Shown in pieces: positions 34,657 through 44,659 of a stretch of 64,000 bases of DNA. The notes under the pieces were generated by a model. That model was not told the origin of the DNA. It searched no databases and was given only the letters and a program-made list of their open reading frames with translations. Numbering within the stretch: the first letter of the stretch is position 1; each line of letters opens with the position of its first letter. The stretch is from Ferdinandcohnia sp036962705 (GTDB lineage Bacteria; Bacillota; Bacilli; Bacillales; Bacillaceae_L), in contig NZ_JBALOQ010000013.1 of NCBI RefSeq assembly GCF_036962705.1, positions 124,001-188,000 on the forward strand, written 5' to 3'. The position numbers and the translations under genes were made by a program.

Positions 34657-37600
34657 TTAATTCTTTCCAGGCTTATCAGGCTTTCCTGGTTTCTCAGGTT
34701 TCCCTGGTTTGCCAGGTTTACCTTTTCCTGGTTTTCCATCATCTTCTTGCACATTGATTATAAGCTTACCAGGTGCTATTTGTCGTGCTTCGTTACCAAA
34801 CTCATCTCTTACAATTACCTCAATTTCAGCACCATTTGCAACTACACTAGAAACGGCTGTCCAGTATCCTTCATAGACGCCTGGAGAGACCTCTTGTAAT
34901 GGAAGTTCATTTACATTGCTAAGCCCCGCATTAGTTAACGGTATACGAATAGAGTAAGAAGCATTCAATCCTGGCTCACTTGTAAATTCAATTTTCACAC
35001 TTTCACCTGATTTCAAATGCACATCCTCTGTAGGTTTTAGATTAGATACCGTTATTTCACCAAATTTAGCAAAAACAGTAACTTGGTCTCTAGTTGAATT
35101 GCCAGCTTTATCATTCGCTACGACTTCAATGGTATTTTCACCATTTTCAACTAGAACACGCTTTGTAAAGGATCCATCTTTAATAGTAGCACTTTCGCCA
35201 TTTACTGTTACGGAATCAATATTCTCATCTTGAACAGTACCCGTTACAGTTATTGCCTCTTGATTTGTCTTTACACCATTTTCTGGACTAGTAATAGCTA
35301 GTTCAGGAGATGTTTGATCTAGTACAATAACAACAGCTTCCGACTCGTCTGTAATACCTGTAGCAGTTGATGCCTTAGCAGTTAATGTATTTTCACCAAC
35401 TTGTAATTCAACAGCTACAGAATACGTACCTTCAGCAGTAGTATCAGTTGTTGCTATTTCTTCACCATTATTAAATACATGAACAGTTGTCGTTGGAGCA
35501 GCCTTACCTGCAACTGTAACAGTAGATTCATTTGTAAATGAACCTGTTACTGGAGAAGTAATAGTAGGTGCTGTTACTTCATGATTAACAGTAGCACGAA
35601 TCATATAGTTACCTTCGGCTTCTGGAGCTAATGACCATGCCCCACCTACAAATTGCCAGCTACGTCCTGAATATTGACCATCTTCATCTGTTGCAAGTCC
35701 AGGTGCATTAGGGTTCGGTTTTGTTTGGATATAAACCATATAGAAGTCTCCTTCTACAATGATACCTTCACCTGATAGGTCAACATTTGTCCATGCGCCA
35801 GTTCGAAGTGCAGTTGCATCAATTGGTCCAGCAAGTTTTTTACCAGGAGCACCATCTGTTCCAGTTGCATCCCACACTTCTACCTTGAATTCAGTGCCAC
35901 CTGGACTTGGCCATGATGTATCCCAGAAACGGAACAGTCCTCCTGTTACAAGAGCTTTATTTTGACCTTCAGCCAATGACATTTTTACAGCCCAGCCATT
36001 ACCAGCATCATAAAATGCACGAGCATTCTCTGCAGTACCATCATCGTAGCCGATTTCACCAGGATATCCGATGAACGGTCTTAACTCTACGTTTTGTTCT
36101 AAAGCTCCATCTCCTTCAAGGACTACTTCAAATGATTCACTGTAATAAGAAGGTGCCATTACTCGAACAGTATAAGTACCCTCATAAGCTGTAAGTGAAT
36201 ATTGACCATTTTCATCAGTCTCAACAGGAGTTATATTTGCATCTTCAACAAGTAACAAGGTTGCACCTGAAACTGGTTGACCTGTTGCTGCATTTGTAAT
36301 AGTACCAGATACAGTTCCTTGAGCTTTTTCCTCTAGCACAAAATTGGCTACTGCCTCACCATCTGCCTCAACTGTCACAGTTTGTTGTGATGAATGATAT
36401 CCATAGCTTTCCGCAACTACTGTAAAGTCTCCTGTTCCATGAATTAATTCATATGCTCCAGTTGCAGGGTTAGTTGTAACAGATCTACCTGATTCAACAA
36501 TACTTACCTGAGCATTCAATGGTAATGCCTGTGGGTTAACTTTATCAACATTGACTTCCTTCATGTTAATGTGAGAACCTTCAGGCTTAATTTTTGCTGG
36601 GTCCACTTTTTCCCCTTCTTTAAGATCAACTAAAGCTTCACCTTTAGTTGGCACTTCTCCTGATTGATCTGTACTTCCTACTGTAAGTGGCTCATTGGAT
36701 AGACGCACATCATCAATGTACCATCCATCACGAACTACACTTCCATCTGTTGTAACGTTAAATCCAATATAAATTCTTTGGCCTGCATACGTAGATAAAT
36801 CAACTTCTGCAGACTGCCAGCCTGAAGATATATCTGTAATACGACGTAGCTGTGTCCAGTTTTCCATATCTGTTGAAACGAATACATGACCGAAATCCCA
36901 GTTACGTTCAAGATTGTACCAGTTCATGTATTGTAAATATGCAGGACCTTCAGCCGGTATATCTATTGGAGGCATTACTAGAGTCATATTAGCTCGACTA
37001 GCATATGTTCCTGATAGATTTGTAGCATAAACTTTCTCGCCTGAAAAAGCACCATTTGGACCACTTGTTGGAACACCCCATTGCCAAGAATTTTCAGCAC
37101 CATAGGAGAACCAACCTACAGGAGTAGATTCAAAGTCTTGGAAATATCCTACTGAAATTCCTGGTTGAACAGAAACTTCATAAACATCTGTTGTTACATC
37201 ATTTTGGCCAAAATCAACAACCTGCCAACGATAAGAAACAGAAGGCACTGAAATTTCTTCCCCTGGAATAACTGCCTCGTAAGTTCCTTCTTTGTAAGTA
37301 CCGGATGTTTGAGTAGCTGCTACATTCACCCATTCACCAGCTTGATTTTCGTATTGAAGAACAACAGAAGTGATGCTTACATTGTCTTGGACAGAAATAG
37401 AAAGTGGTAAATCCATACCTGCATATGTTTCGCTCGGCGCTGTATGCTCATAAGTTGGTGCTGCTTCATCCGCACCGTCTTTTGCAACCTGACCCTTAAT
37501 TTTCCCTAGCCCAGAAGCAACGGAGGATACAGCTAGATAAGCGTTAGCCAATCCATATCCGTAACCAAAGTTTGGAGAGCTTGAGAAAGTACTATCAGTT

Positions 37601-39051
37601 AAAGGTGTTGCAGTTGTTGTGATAATTTCTTCGATTTGATCAACTGTTAATGATGCATTTGCTTGTTTTAATAAGGCTACTACGGCAGAAATATGAGGTC
37701 CAGCCATTGATGTTCCGTTCCATCCACCCTCATAACTACTCCCAGGTACTGAAGATCGAATGTTCACTCCCGGTGCTGAAATATCAGGTTTCATATCTCC
37801 TGGATATGGTGATGGACCTTGTAACGAGAAGCTAGCTAAACGATTATTGATATCTGTAGCTCCTGTGGCAAATGATTCTGGGTAGTTTGCAGGATTTGCA
37901 ATCGATCCTGGTCCACCCGGATTCGATAATGTTGTATTACCTGCAGAGAATTCCGGGAAAATTTCCGCTTCTTTCCAGTTTTGAACCATTGGACGATACC
38001 ATTCATCTAATCCTCGTCCTCCACTCCATGAGTTGTTCACAACATCTGGAGCCATATCTGGATTTCCACCTGGAGCAATAATCCACTCTCCAGCTTCAAT
38101 TAGGTCAAAATCTGTTCCGCCTGCAGATGTAAAGGCCTTTACAGCAATCCACTTCGCACCTGGAGCAACCCCAATTTGATTCGCACCATTCGGCTCAGCT
38201 CCAACCATTGTTCCTGTAACGTGAGTTCCATGCCCGATATCATCATATGGAGCAGACCGGCCAGCCGAAGTTGAATCAAACCAGCTATATTGATGATTCG
38301 GATTGTTTGGATTGGCAGGATCATAGCCACGGTATTTTTCCATTAGTGCCGGATGGTTCCATTGAACACCAGTATCAATACTAGCTACAACTGTACCTGA
38401 TCCATCAATTCCCATTTCCCAAACTTGCGGAGCACCTACACGATCAATATTCCATTCAATGTTTTGAGGGCTTGCTTTTGATTCAACTGCAACCGATGTC
38501 TCCACTTTAGCTGGAGCATGTAATTGACGTGTTTCATTTGGTAACACCTTTTCAACCTCAGGGAATGAAGCGATTTTTTCCATAACTTCCTTAGTAGCAG
38601 TTAGTCCCATTCCGTTTACAATGAAGAAGGATTTAATATCCTTTGCATTACCAGCAGCCTCTTCCTTTTCAAGGTACGCCTTTACATTACCTTGTGTTTC
38701 TATTGCAGTTGTTCGAAGTTCCGAAACGATAGCATTTCTCTTTATGGATTTCGTTTGAGCTACAGTAGCTTTTTGTAAACTTGCCTTTTTAGTTGCTTCA
38801 TTTGCTACTTCTTTTGAATCCACCTGTTCCTTGAATTTAACAAGGAATGTAACCATATTGTCGTTAGCAAACTGGTCTTTTAAGCTTTCCGAAATTTTAC
38901 TTGAGGCTACTTCATTTTTACTTCCTAGATAGGATATTGAAGGATCTTTTGATTGTGCAAATGCCTGTGACGCTACACTTGGTACAAGTAGAAGTGCACA
39001 CATTAACACACTTGCAACCTTCGTTAACCTACGTTTCCCGTTCCTCCTCAT
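34657..39051 (-). CDS. bpr: Bacillopeptidase F-like secreted subtilase, multidomain
   Basis: 1464-residue extracellular serine protease. Signal peptide (1-32, ending QAFA), I9-type propeptide (about 60-180), S8 catalytic domain (about 200-510) with Asp226 (SIDTGVQ), His274 (GHGTHVTG), Asn372 (FSAGN) and Ser448 (GTSMAGPH). Downstream are an immune-inhibitor-A/MAM-like beta region (about 640-790, YFQDFESTPVGWFSYG), carboxypeptidase-regulatory-like beta sandwiches (about 870-1010), Ig-like repeats and a Lys/Gly/Pro tail (KPGKPGKPEKPGKPDKPGK). Domain order and length match bacillopeptidase F (about 1430 residues). No sortase motif is seen. It lies between spoIVFA and minD, which are adjacent in B. 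subtilis. Confidence 0.9.
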   Translation of the reverse strand: MRRNGKRRLTKVASVLMCALLLVPSVASQAFAQSKDPSISYLGSKNEVASSKISESLKDQFANDNMVTFLVKFKEQVDSKEVANEATKKASLQKATVAQTKSIKRNAIVSELRTTAIETQGNVKAYLEKEEAAGNAKDIKSFFIVNGMGLTATKEVMEKIASFPEVEKVLPNETRQLHAPAKVETSVAVESKASPQNIEWNIDRVGAPQVWEMGIDGSGTVVASIDTGVQWNHPALMEKYRGYDPANPNNPNHQYSWFDSTSAGRSAPYDDIGHGTHVTGTMVGAEPNGANQIGVAPGAKWIAVKAFTSAGGTDFDLIEAGEWIIAPGGNPDMAPDVVNNSWSGGRGLDEWYRPMVQNWKEAEIFPEFSAGNTTLSNPGGPGSIANPANYPESFATGATDINNRLASFSLQGPSPYPGDMKPDISAPGVNIRSSVPGSSYEGGWNGTSMAGPHISAVVALLKQANASLTVDQIEEIITTTATPLTDSTFSSSPNFGYGYGLANAYLAVSSVASGLGKIKGQVAKDGADEAAPTYEHTAPSETYAGMDLPLSISVQDNVSITSVVLQYENQAGEWVNVAATQTSGTYKEGTYEAVIPGEEISVPSVSYRWQVVDFGQNDVTTDVYEVSVQPGISVGYFQDFESTPVGWFSYGAENSWQWGVPTSGPNGAFSGEKVYATNLSGTYASRANMTLVMPPIDIPAEGPAYLQYMNWYNLERNWDFGHVFVSTDMENWTQLRRITDISSGWQSAEVDLSTYAGQRIYIGFNVTTDGSVVRDGWYIDDVRLSNEPLTVGSTDQSGEVPTKGEALVDLKEGEKVDPAKIKPEGSHINMKEVNVDKVNPQALPLNAQVSIVESGRSVTTNPATGAYELIHGTGDFTVVAESYGYHSSQQTVTVEADGEAVANFVLEEKAQGTVSGTITNAATGQPVSGATLLLVEDANITPVETDENGQYSLTAYEGTYTVRVMAPSYYSESFEVVLEGDGALEQNVELRPFIGYPGEIGYDDGTAENARAFYDAGNGWAVKMSLAEGQNKALVTGGLFRFWDTSWPSPGGTEFKVEVWDATGTDGAPGKKLAGPIDATALRTGAWTNVDLSGEGIIVEGDFYMVYIQTKPNPNAPGLATDEDGQYSGRSWQFVGGAWSLAPEAEGNYMIRATVNHEVTAPTITSPVTGSFTNESTVTVAGKAAPTTTVHVFNNGEEIATTDTTAEGTYSVAVELQVGENTLTAKASTATGITDESEAVVIVLDQTSPELAITSPENGVKTNQEAITVTGTVQDENIDSVTVNGESATIKDGSFTKRVLVENGENTIEVVANDKAGNSTRDQVTVFAKFGEITVSNLKPTEDVHLKSGESVKIEFTSEPGLNASYSIRIPLTNAGLSNVNELPLQEVSPGVYEGYWTAVSSVVANGAEIEVIVRDEFGNEARQIAPGKLIINVQEDDGKPGKGKPGKPGKPEKPGKPDKPGKN

Positions 39052-39678
39052 CAGGCTTCCCCCTTTTAAAATTTTTAGTGAATAAGTAAGTTACCTCCTT
39101 CTCTCGAATTCCTATACTCCAAATGCTTCGGGTAGTTCCCCCCATTTTTTCTCTAGATAGAAATCGCGGATTTTCCAGTAGAAACCGCATTATGTAGAAG
39201 TACAGGTACACATTAACTGTAGCCTTTTCAAAGAGGAAAAAGTGTCGAATAATGAGATAATATTTTGAATATTGAGAATTTGGTAATTTTTACTTATTTT
39301 ACCATAGATAATTTAGGAGTTTAGAACGAAGAAATATATATTCGTTAGAAAGGTATTTTTATGGGGGTTTTCAAATAAAATGGGGATATTACTATATCTT
39401 TACAAATGTAATACTTGTAACACACACGCTAGGAAGAATGGCATATTTGTTACAAGTTCATTATTTATTATTAAAAAATGATTATTTTTTCCTTACTGTA
39501 TTTTTAAGAATCCTAGGAACGGGCTCAAGTTGGTAATTTATTCCTCCTAGTTTTGTTTCCATACTAGGTAATGCCCCCTAGTCAACAAGCATTTTGAGAG
39601 GAAAATCAGGACCTAATTCTTATGAATAATGTTAGTTTTTCTAAAATCTCTTATTATAATTTTCTATCAAAGATAAAA
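39052..39678. other. Long A+T-rich intergenic region upstream of bpr
   Basis: About 630 bp with no gene I can support. It holds AAGGGGGAAG ribosome site sequence for bpr, an inverted repeat ACTTGTAAC / GTTACAAGT (39413-39421 and 39449-39457, 27 bp apart), and CCTAGT / ACTAGG arms at about 39546-39568. The length suggests a regulated control region for bpr, as secreted proteases are usually under transition-state control. I cannot place a convincing promoter. Confidence 0.5.
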
Positions 39679-39702
39679 AACCACCTTATCACAAAGGTGG
39701 TT
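39679..39702 (-). terminator. Terminator of minCD operon
   Basis: AACCACCTT / AAGGTGGTT with a 6-nt loop, followed on the minus strand by TTTTATC, touching the minD stop codon. Confidence 0.88.
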
Positions 39703-40502
39703 TAACGGACACCAAAGAATTTCTTAATCTTTGAGAACATACCCAATTGGTCATTTTCAAGAGACTGGAGTGGTATTGATTCTCCTAAAATTCTTCGTGC
39801 TATATTTCGATAGGCGATTGCTGTCTTACTGCTAGTATTTAATGCGATTGGTTCACCGCTATTTGAAGCTTTGATGACCTCATCATCATCTGAAACAATT
39901 CCAATTAGATCAATTGAAAGATGTGTAACAATTTCATCGAGATCAAGCATTTCGCCTGTCTTCATCATATGATTTCGAATACGATTTACGATAAGGCGTG
40001 GTGGCTCAATTTCCTCTTTTTCTAGTAACCCAATAATACGGTCAGCATCCCGAACTGCTGAAATTTCAGGTGTTGTTACAACAATTGCCTTGTCTGCTCC
40101 AGCAACAGCATTTTGAAAGCCTTGTTCAATACCAGCAGGACAGTCGATAATAATATAATCAAAATCTTGTTTTAACTCTTCGACCAATTTCTTCATTTGG
40201 CTAGGTTCTACTGCTGTTTTATCACTTGTTTGGGCAGCTGGCAGTAAATATAGATGGTCATCGAATCTTTTATCCTTTACTAAAGCTTGTTTAAGCTTAC
40301 AACGACCTTGAACAACGTCAACTAAATCATATATGATGCGGTTCTCTAAACCCATGACAACATCTAGATTTCGCAGGCCAATATCTGTATCTATTAAACA
40401 CACCCGTTTCCCTAGCACAGCCAAGGAAGTGCCTACATTAGCAGACGTAGTCGTCTTACCGACTCCACCTTTTCCTGATGTTATAACTATAGCCTCTCCC
40501 AC
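39702..40502 (-). CDS. minD: Septum site-determining ATPase MinD
   Basis: 266-residue ParA-type ATPase that recruits MinC to the membrane and blocks polar division. Deviant Walker A GKGGVGKTT near the N-terminus, Walker B region YIIIDCPAGIE, and a C-terminal amphipathic membrane-targeting helix (MFSKIKKFFGVR). It starts 2 bp after minC. Confidence 0.98.
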   Translation of the reverse strand: MGEAIVITSGKGGVGKTTTSANVGTSLAVLGKRVCLIDTDIGLRNLDVVMGLENRIIYDLVDVVQGRCKLKQALVKDKRFDDHLYLLPAAQTSDKTAVEPSQMKKLVEELKQDFDYIIIDCPAGIEQGFQNAVAGADKAIVVTTPEISAVRDADRIIGLLEKEEIEPPRLIVNRIRNHMMKTGEMLDLDEIVTHLSIDLIGIVSDDDEVIKASNSGEPIALNTSSKTAIAYRNIARRILGESIPLQSLENDQLGMFSKIKKFFGVR

Positions 40503-40504
40503 AG

Positions 40505-41188
40505 CTAGATTCCCCCTTCTAACCTTGTTAAATTAGGTCTTAAATGAGTTAACTGTTGCAATCTATCTACTACAATTGTCTCATTATCGTCCACATATGC
40601 ACATTCCATTATATTCGTATCTGTTTGAACAGAGTCTGGTGCTCGATTCATTATATCACCAATTCGTAGCTGTGTTGGTTTCATAACTGACGCTGCAATG
40701 ACTGCATCTTTTCTACCAAAGAAACCAGCATGTGCAATTCCGCGTAATGAACCTAAGATAAAAATATTACCGCCTGCGATAACAGTTGCTCCAGGATTTA
40801 CATCGCCGACAAGCATAAGGTCTCCATCTACTTTAAGTACTTGTCCAGAACGAATTACCTTTGCAACTGAAACGATCTCATGCTTTTTTTTCATCTCTTC
40901 AGCTTCTTGTTTTGTTATGACATTACTATCGATAACATCCACAACTAAATGTTTTTTATTTCGAATGATAGACCGTATTTCTTCTTCTTGATCTTGTGTT
41001 AAAAAACGATTGCCAATTCTTACTTTAACAGGAACAAACGGAACATCATCATTCGTTTTGCGATTCAAGGAAAGCTTAATCTCAAGGTCTGAGATCAGTT
41101 CTTTAAATGAACAAGAATCATCGAGATGCAACGTTAGTCCGTCTTTTGTCCCTTTTATAGTAACATACTGCTGTTTTTGTCCTTTCAC
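40505..41188 (-). CDS. minC: Septum site-determining protein MinC
   Basis: Inhibitor of FtsZ ring formation. I use GTG 41188 as the start: GAGGTGA precedes it, and the N-terminus becomes MKGQKQQYVTIKGTKDGL, as in B. subtilis MinC; a start 11 codons upstream adds an unrelated stretch. 227 residues. The N-terminal FtsZ-binding domain (1-105) precedes a C-terminal beta-helix (about 120-225) with GDVNPGATVIAGGNIFILG. Confidence 0.94.
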   Translation of the reverse strand: MKGQKQQYVTIKGTKDGLTLHLDDSCSFKELISDLEIKLSLNRKTNDDVPFVPVKVRIGNRFLTQDQEEEIRSIIRNKKHLVVDVIDSNVITKQEAEEMKKKHEIVSVAKVIRSGQVLKVDGDLMLVGDVNPGATVIAGGNIFILGSLRGIAHAGFFGRKDAVIAASVMKPTQLRIGDIMNRAPDSVQTDTNIMECAYVDDNETIVVDRLQQLTHLRPNLTRLEGGI

Positions 41189-41272
41189 GACGTTCACCTC
41201 AACGATAATATACTTCAACAAAAGACTCCCATTTTCCTGTTAAATCTCAAAGTTTTTTTTGAAAGAATCAAA

Positions 41273-41782
41273 TCACTCTTCTATATGTAGCTTTCCTAGT
41301 AATTTCTTAAATGGATAAGCAATTACTAGTATAAATATACTATTTAATAGGATAGTCGGCAAAATACGGATTTGTAAAAATTGTTCAACTGATAGGGAAG
41401 CTGTGCCGATTGCCTTGTTTATACCGTATACACAAAATTCCAAAGCTACTATCCCAATCAGACTTAAAAAGGAGATGACTAAAATATTAGTTTGTAGAAT
41501 CCTACTTGCCCAGGAAATAAGATAGGCCATAAGTGTGTATAGAAACAAATAAACTCCAAGTATTTCAGTATAAACAATATCGTAAAGAAGACCAAAAATG
41601 ACCCCATAAATAAGCCCCATTGGTTTATTTAAATAGACTGTAATAAAAGCAATCAAGACAAATAAAAACCGAGGTACATAGACATTTTCCTTATGAAAGA
41701 TGTCTGCTGGGACTAAATCTACAAAGCTGCTCTCGAATAAAAAAACGAAAGACAAAATAAAGGGAAGAACGAAACGCCTCAC
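41273..41782 (-). CDS. mreD: Rod shape-determining protein MreD
   Basis: 169-residue membrane protein with five to six segments that works with MreB and MreC in the elongation complex. It starts MRRFVLPFILSFVFLFE. It overlaps the end of mreC by 4 bases. It has low sequence conservation, as usual for MreD, but position and topology are clear. Confidence 0.93.
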   Translation of the reverse strand: MRRFVLPFILSFVFLFESSFVDLVPADIFHKENVYVPRFLFVLIAFITVYLNKPMGLIYGVIFGLLYDIVYTEILGVYLFLYTLMAYLISWASRILQTNILVISFLSLIGIVALEFCVYGINKAIGTASLSVEQFLQIRILPTILLNSIFILVIAYPFKKLLGKLHIEE

Positions 41783-42642
41783 GATTCTTCCTCCTCTTCA
41801 TTTGGAACAATCATCGTTCTTTCAACAATAATAACATGATCAATTTCATAAAAGTCAGCGGCCGGCTTAATATATGCTGTCTTTGTTAATCCATAATCAT
41901 CAGGAACTACGTCCATGACCTCACCAATATACAGCTCACTAGGGAAGATTCCACCGAGGCCCGAGGTAAGTACCTTTTGATCCTTTTCAATCTTTTCGTC
42001 TGGCGTATTGATTTTAAATAGAAGAGCTTCTTTTTCTTCGTCATACCCCTCGATTAACCCCATAATCTTTGTTTCCCCTTGAATATAAGCGGAGATGCGA
42101 TTGATACGATTTGGAGAGCTCAATAATTGGATGGTCGATGTAAATTTATTTGCGTGTTTTACTTTACCAACTAGACCTTTTGAGGTGATAACAGCCATGT
42201 CAACTTTTACTCCATGCCGCGTGCCTCTATTAACCGTAATAATTTCATGCCACTGTTCAGGATTCCGACCTATTACAGTAGCCTGTATTTTATTAAAGTG
42301 ATCAAGTGAATCCGTTTTTTCCAGAACATCACGTAATTTTAGATTATCTTTCTCTAATTCCTGTACTTTTGCTTCTAATTTACCGTAGGAATCAAGTTTT
42401 TCTTTTAAGAGTTTATTCTCTTCAAATGTATGTTGAATATGATTGACATTATCAAAAAATCCAGCAATGGCTTGAGAGGGTTGATGAAATATACTTTGAA
42501 CCCAACCAACTGAATCCTTTAAAAACTGTTCTGGCCAAGTTAATTTGTCACGCTCTTTTAATGAAAATCCAATCAATGCCACTAGAACGATGATACAAAC
42601 AAGTAAAATAATTAATCGCTTATTGAGAAAAAATTGTGGCAT
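41779..42642 (-). CDS. mreC: Rod shape-determining protein MreC
   Basis: 287 residues: one N-terminal membrane segment (about 8-27), a coiled coil (about 68-110, LLKEKLDSYGKLEAKVQELE), then the outer beta domain with TVIGRNPEQWHEIITVNRG. It links MreB to cell-wall synthesis enzymes outside the membrane. It overlaps mreD and follows mreB by about 80 bp. Confidence 0.95.
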   Translation of the reverse strand: MPQFFLNKRLIILLVCIIVLVALIGFSLKERDKLTWPEQFLKDSVGWVQSIFHQPSQAIAGFFDNVNHIQHTFEENKLLKEKLDSYGKLEAKVQELEKDNLKLRDVLEKTDSLDHFNKIQATVIGRNPEQWHEIITVNRGTRHGVKVDMAVITSKGLVGKVKHANKFTSTIQLLSSPNRINRISAYIQGETKIMGLIEGYDEEKEALLFKINTPDEKIEKDQKVLTSGLGGIFPSELYIGEVMDVVPDDYGLTKTAYIKPAADFYEIDHVIIVERTMIVPNEEEEES

Positions 42643-42722
42643 GTGTTACACCCTCTTACTAAACTTTAGATTTCAACACATATAGTGGGGAAAATACTCC
42701 CCACTATATTAGGTTCATTATC

Positions 42723-43739
42723 TTAAATCCTTGATTTCCCTTTAAATAAATGAATATGATCAAGCGCCTTACCAGTACCAATTGCTACACAATCTAATGG
42801 ATTTTCAGCAATGAGAACTGGCATACTTGTTTCCTCACTGATAACCTTATCCAAATTGCGTAACAGGGCTCCCCCACCCGCTAAAACAATTCCACGATCC
42901 ATAATATCTGCTGCTAACTCAGGTGGCGTCTTTTCAAGTGTATTTTTAACCGCATCGACAATCGCATACACAGTGTCATGAAGGGCATTAGCAATTTCTT
43001 CGGCCGTGATTTCAATTGTTTTTGGTAGTCCTGTTAATAAATCTCTTCCGCGAATTTCCATGTTTTCAACACCCTCGGGAGCACCGGCTGAGCCTATCTC
43101 AACCTTTATTGCTTCAGCTGTGCGATCCCCAATCATGAGGTTATAGGTTTTACGAATATATTGAATTATTGCATCGTCCATTTCATCACCAGCTATACGA
43201 ATTGACTGGCTCGTAACAATTCCACCTAAAGAGATAATCGCAACTTCTGTCGTTCCTCCACCGATATCGACAATCATGCTACCTGTAGGTTCCCATACTG
43301 GAAGATTTGCTCCAATGGCAGCTGCAAAAGGCTCTTCGATAGGGTATGCATCTCTTGCACCAGCCTGCCTGGTTGCATCAATCACCGCACGTTGTTCAAC
43401 CGCTGTAATACCCGATGGTACACAAACCATAATATATGGCTTTCTTGAGAAAAAGTTTTTCGTTTTAACTGCTGAATTAATGTAATATTTCATCATTGTT
43501 GCTGTTGTTTCGTAGTCAGCAATAACACCATCCTTCATCGGACGAAGTGCAACAACATTGCCTGGTGTACGTCCAATCATGTTTTTAGCGTCATTCCCTA
43601 CAGCTACAATCTGCTTTGTGTCTGTTTGCATTGCGACGACAGATGGCTCTCTTACTGCAATGCCTTTTCCTTTAATAAAAACAAGTGTATTTGCCGTTCC
43701 TAAATCTATACCAAGGTCTCTTGTACCTATTCCAAACAT
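42723..43739 (-). CDS. mreB: Rod shape-determining actin homologue MreB
   Basis: 338 residues from ATG 43739 (MFGIGTRDLGIDLGTANTLV), which follows AAAGGAAG and matches the family; an upstream start would add 15 unrelated residues. The actin fold has phosphate loops DLGTANT and DIGGGTTEVA and the adenosine motif in LAGGGALLRNL. It forms membrane filaments guiding lateral wall growth. Adjacency to mreCD identifies it as mreB rather than mbl. Confidence 0.97.
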   Translation of the reverse strand: MFGIGTRDLGIDLGTANTLVFIKGKGIAVREPSVVAMQTDTKQIVAVGNDAKNMIGRTPGNVVALRPMKDGVIADYETTATMMKYYINSAVKTKNFFSRKPYIMVCVPSGITAVEQRAVIDATRQAGARDAYPIEEPFAAAIGANLPVWEPTGSMIVDIGGGTTEVAIISLGGIVTSQSIRIAGDEMDDAIIQYIRKTYNLMIGDRTAEAIKVEIGSAGAPEGVENMEIRGRDLLTGLPKTIEITAEEIANALHDTVYAIVDAVKNTLEKTPPELAADIMDRGIVLAGGGALLRNLDKVISEETSMPVLIAENPLDCVAIGTGKALDHIHLFKGKSRI

Positions 43740-43834
43740 AATATGTATCTTCCTTTCTGATACGCGAATAAAATGGGTTAACATGCGAAAAACTCATAAC
43801 CATAATTATATCGTACAAAATTAAAAATTAATAG

Positions 43835-44524
43835 TCACACATAGCCTTTTTCTTTGAGACTGACATATTTGTGTTCACCAATGATTAAATGGTCCAATAG
43901 CTCAATGCCGATTATCCTACCACACTCAACAAGCCTCTTCGTGACTTCTATGTCTTCCCGACTCGGTGCCGGGTCTCCGGAAGGATGATTATGAATACAA
44001 ATGATGGATGCTGCAGATCTTCGAAAGGCCTCCTTATATACTTCTCTCGGATGCACAATCGAAGCATTAAGACTTCCGATAAAAATTGTTTGTCGATGAA
44101 TCACCTGATTTTTCGTATTCAGGTAAAGACAAACAAAATGTTCTTGTGTTAAAAAACGCATATCCTCCATCACATACTTAGCTCCATCCTCTGGGGACCT
44201 AATGACATACCGATCTTCATATTGAAGTTTGCCAATTCTGCGGCCAAGCTCAATCGCCGCCATTATTAGTACGGCTTTTGCCGTTCCGATGCCTTTAATG
44301 GAGGTTATTTCTTCGACAGATGCGTCCTTTAATAAACGAAGACCTTCAAAATGATGTAGTAAGCGGTTTGAAAGTTGAATGACCGATTCTTCCTTTGATC
44401 CTGTTCGTAAAAGAATGGCTAAAAGTTCTTGGTTTGAAAGACTGTCGGCACCGTCAGAAACCAACCGTTCCCGCGGCCTTTCCTCTTGAGGATAATCTCG
44501 AATCATGAGTGCTGAAGATTTCAA
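43835..44524 (-). CDS. radC: RadC family protein (JAMM fold)
   Basis: 229 residues: N-terminal helix-hairpin-helix (EITSIKGIGTAKA) and a C-terminal JAMM/MPN-like domain with HNHPSGDPAPSREDIEVT. Once thought to act in DNA repair; its role is unclear. The TTG start at 44524 follows AGGAGG at 8-base spacing. It heads the radC-mreBCD-minCD gene line (radC is ysxA in B. subtilis). Confidence 0.93.
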   Translation of the reverse strand: MKSSALMIRDYPQEERPRERLVSDGADSLSNQELLAILLRTGSKEESVIQLSNRLLHHFEGLRLLKDASVEEITSIKGIGTAKAVLIMAAIELGRRIGKLQYEDRYVIRSPEDGAKYVMEDMRFLTQEHFVCLYLNTKNQVIHRQTIFIGSLNASIVHPREVYKEAFRRSAASIICIHNHPSGDPAPSREDIEVTKRLVECGRIIGIELLDHLIIGEHKYVSLKEKGYV

Positions 44525-44659
44525 AAAAGGTTCCTCCTATCCATTGTCCTAGATACTTGGATCCCACTTTCGTATTAAAGTTTTAGACTCCTATGGAATC
44601 TAGCCTGCTTTTTTAGCATATTGAAATAGTCGCATTCTTTCTTCGTAAATTGATAATCA

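Noticed and set aside
39029..39211. 60-codon minus-strand frame overlapping the bpr start
   Set aside because: No ribosome site; it runs out of frame into bpr, whose own start and signal peptide are clear.
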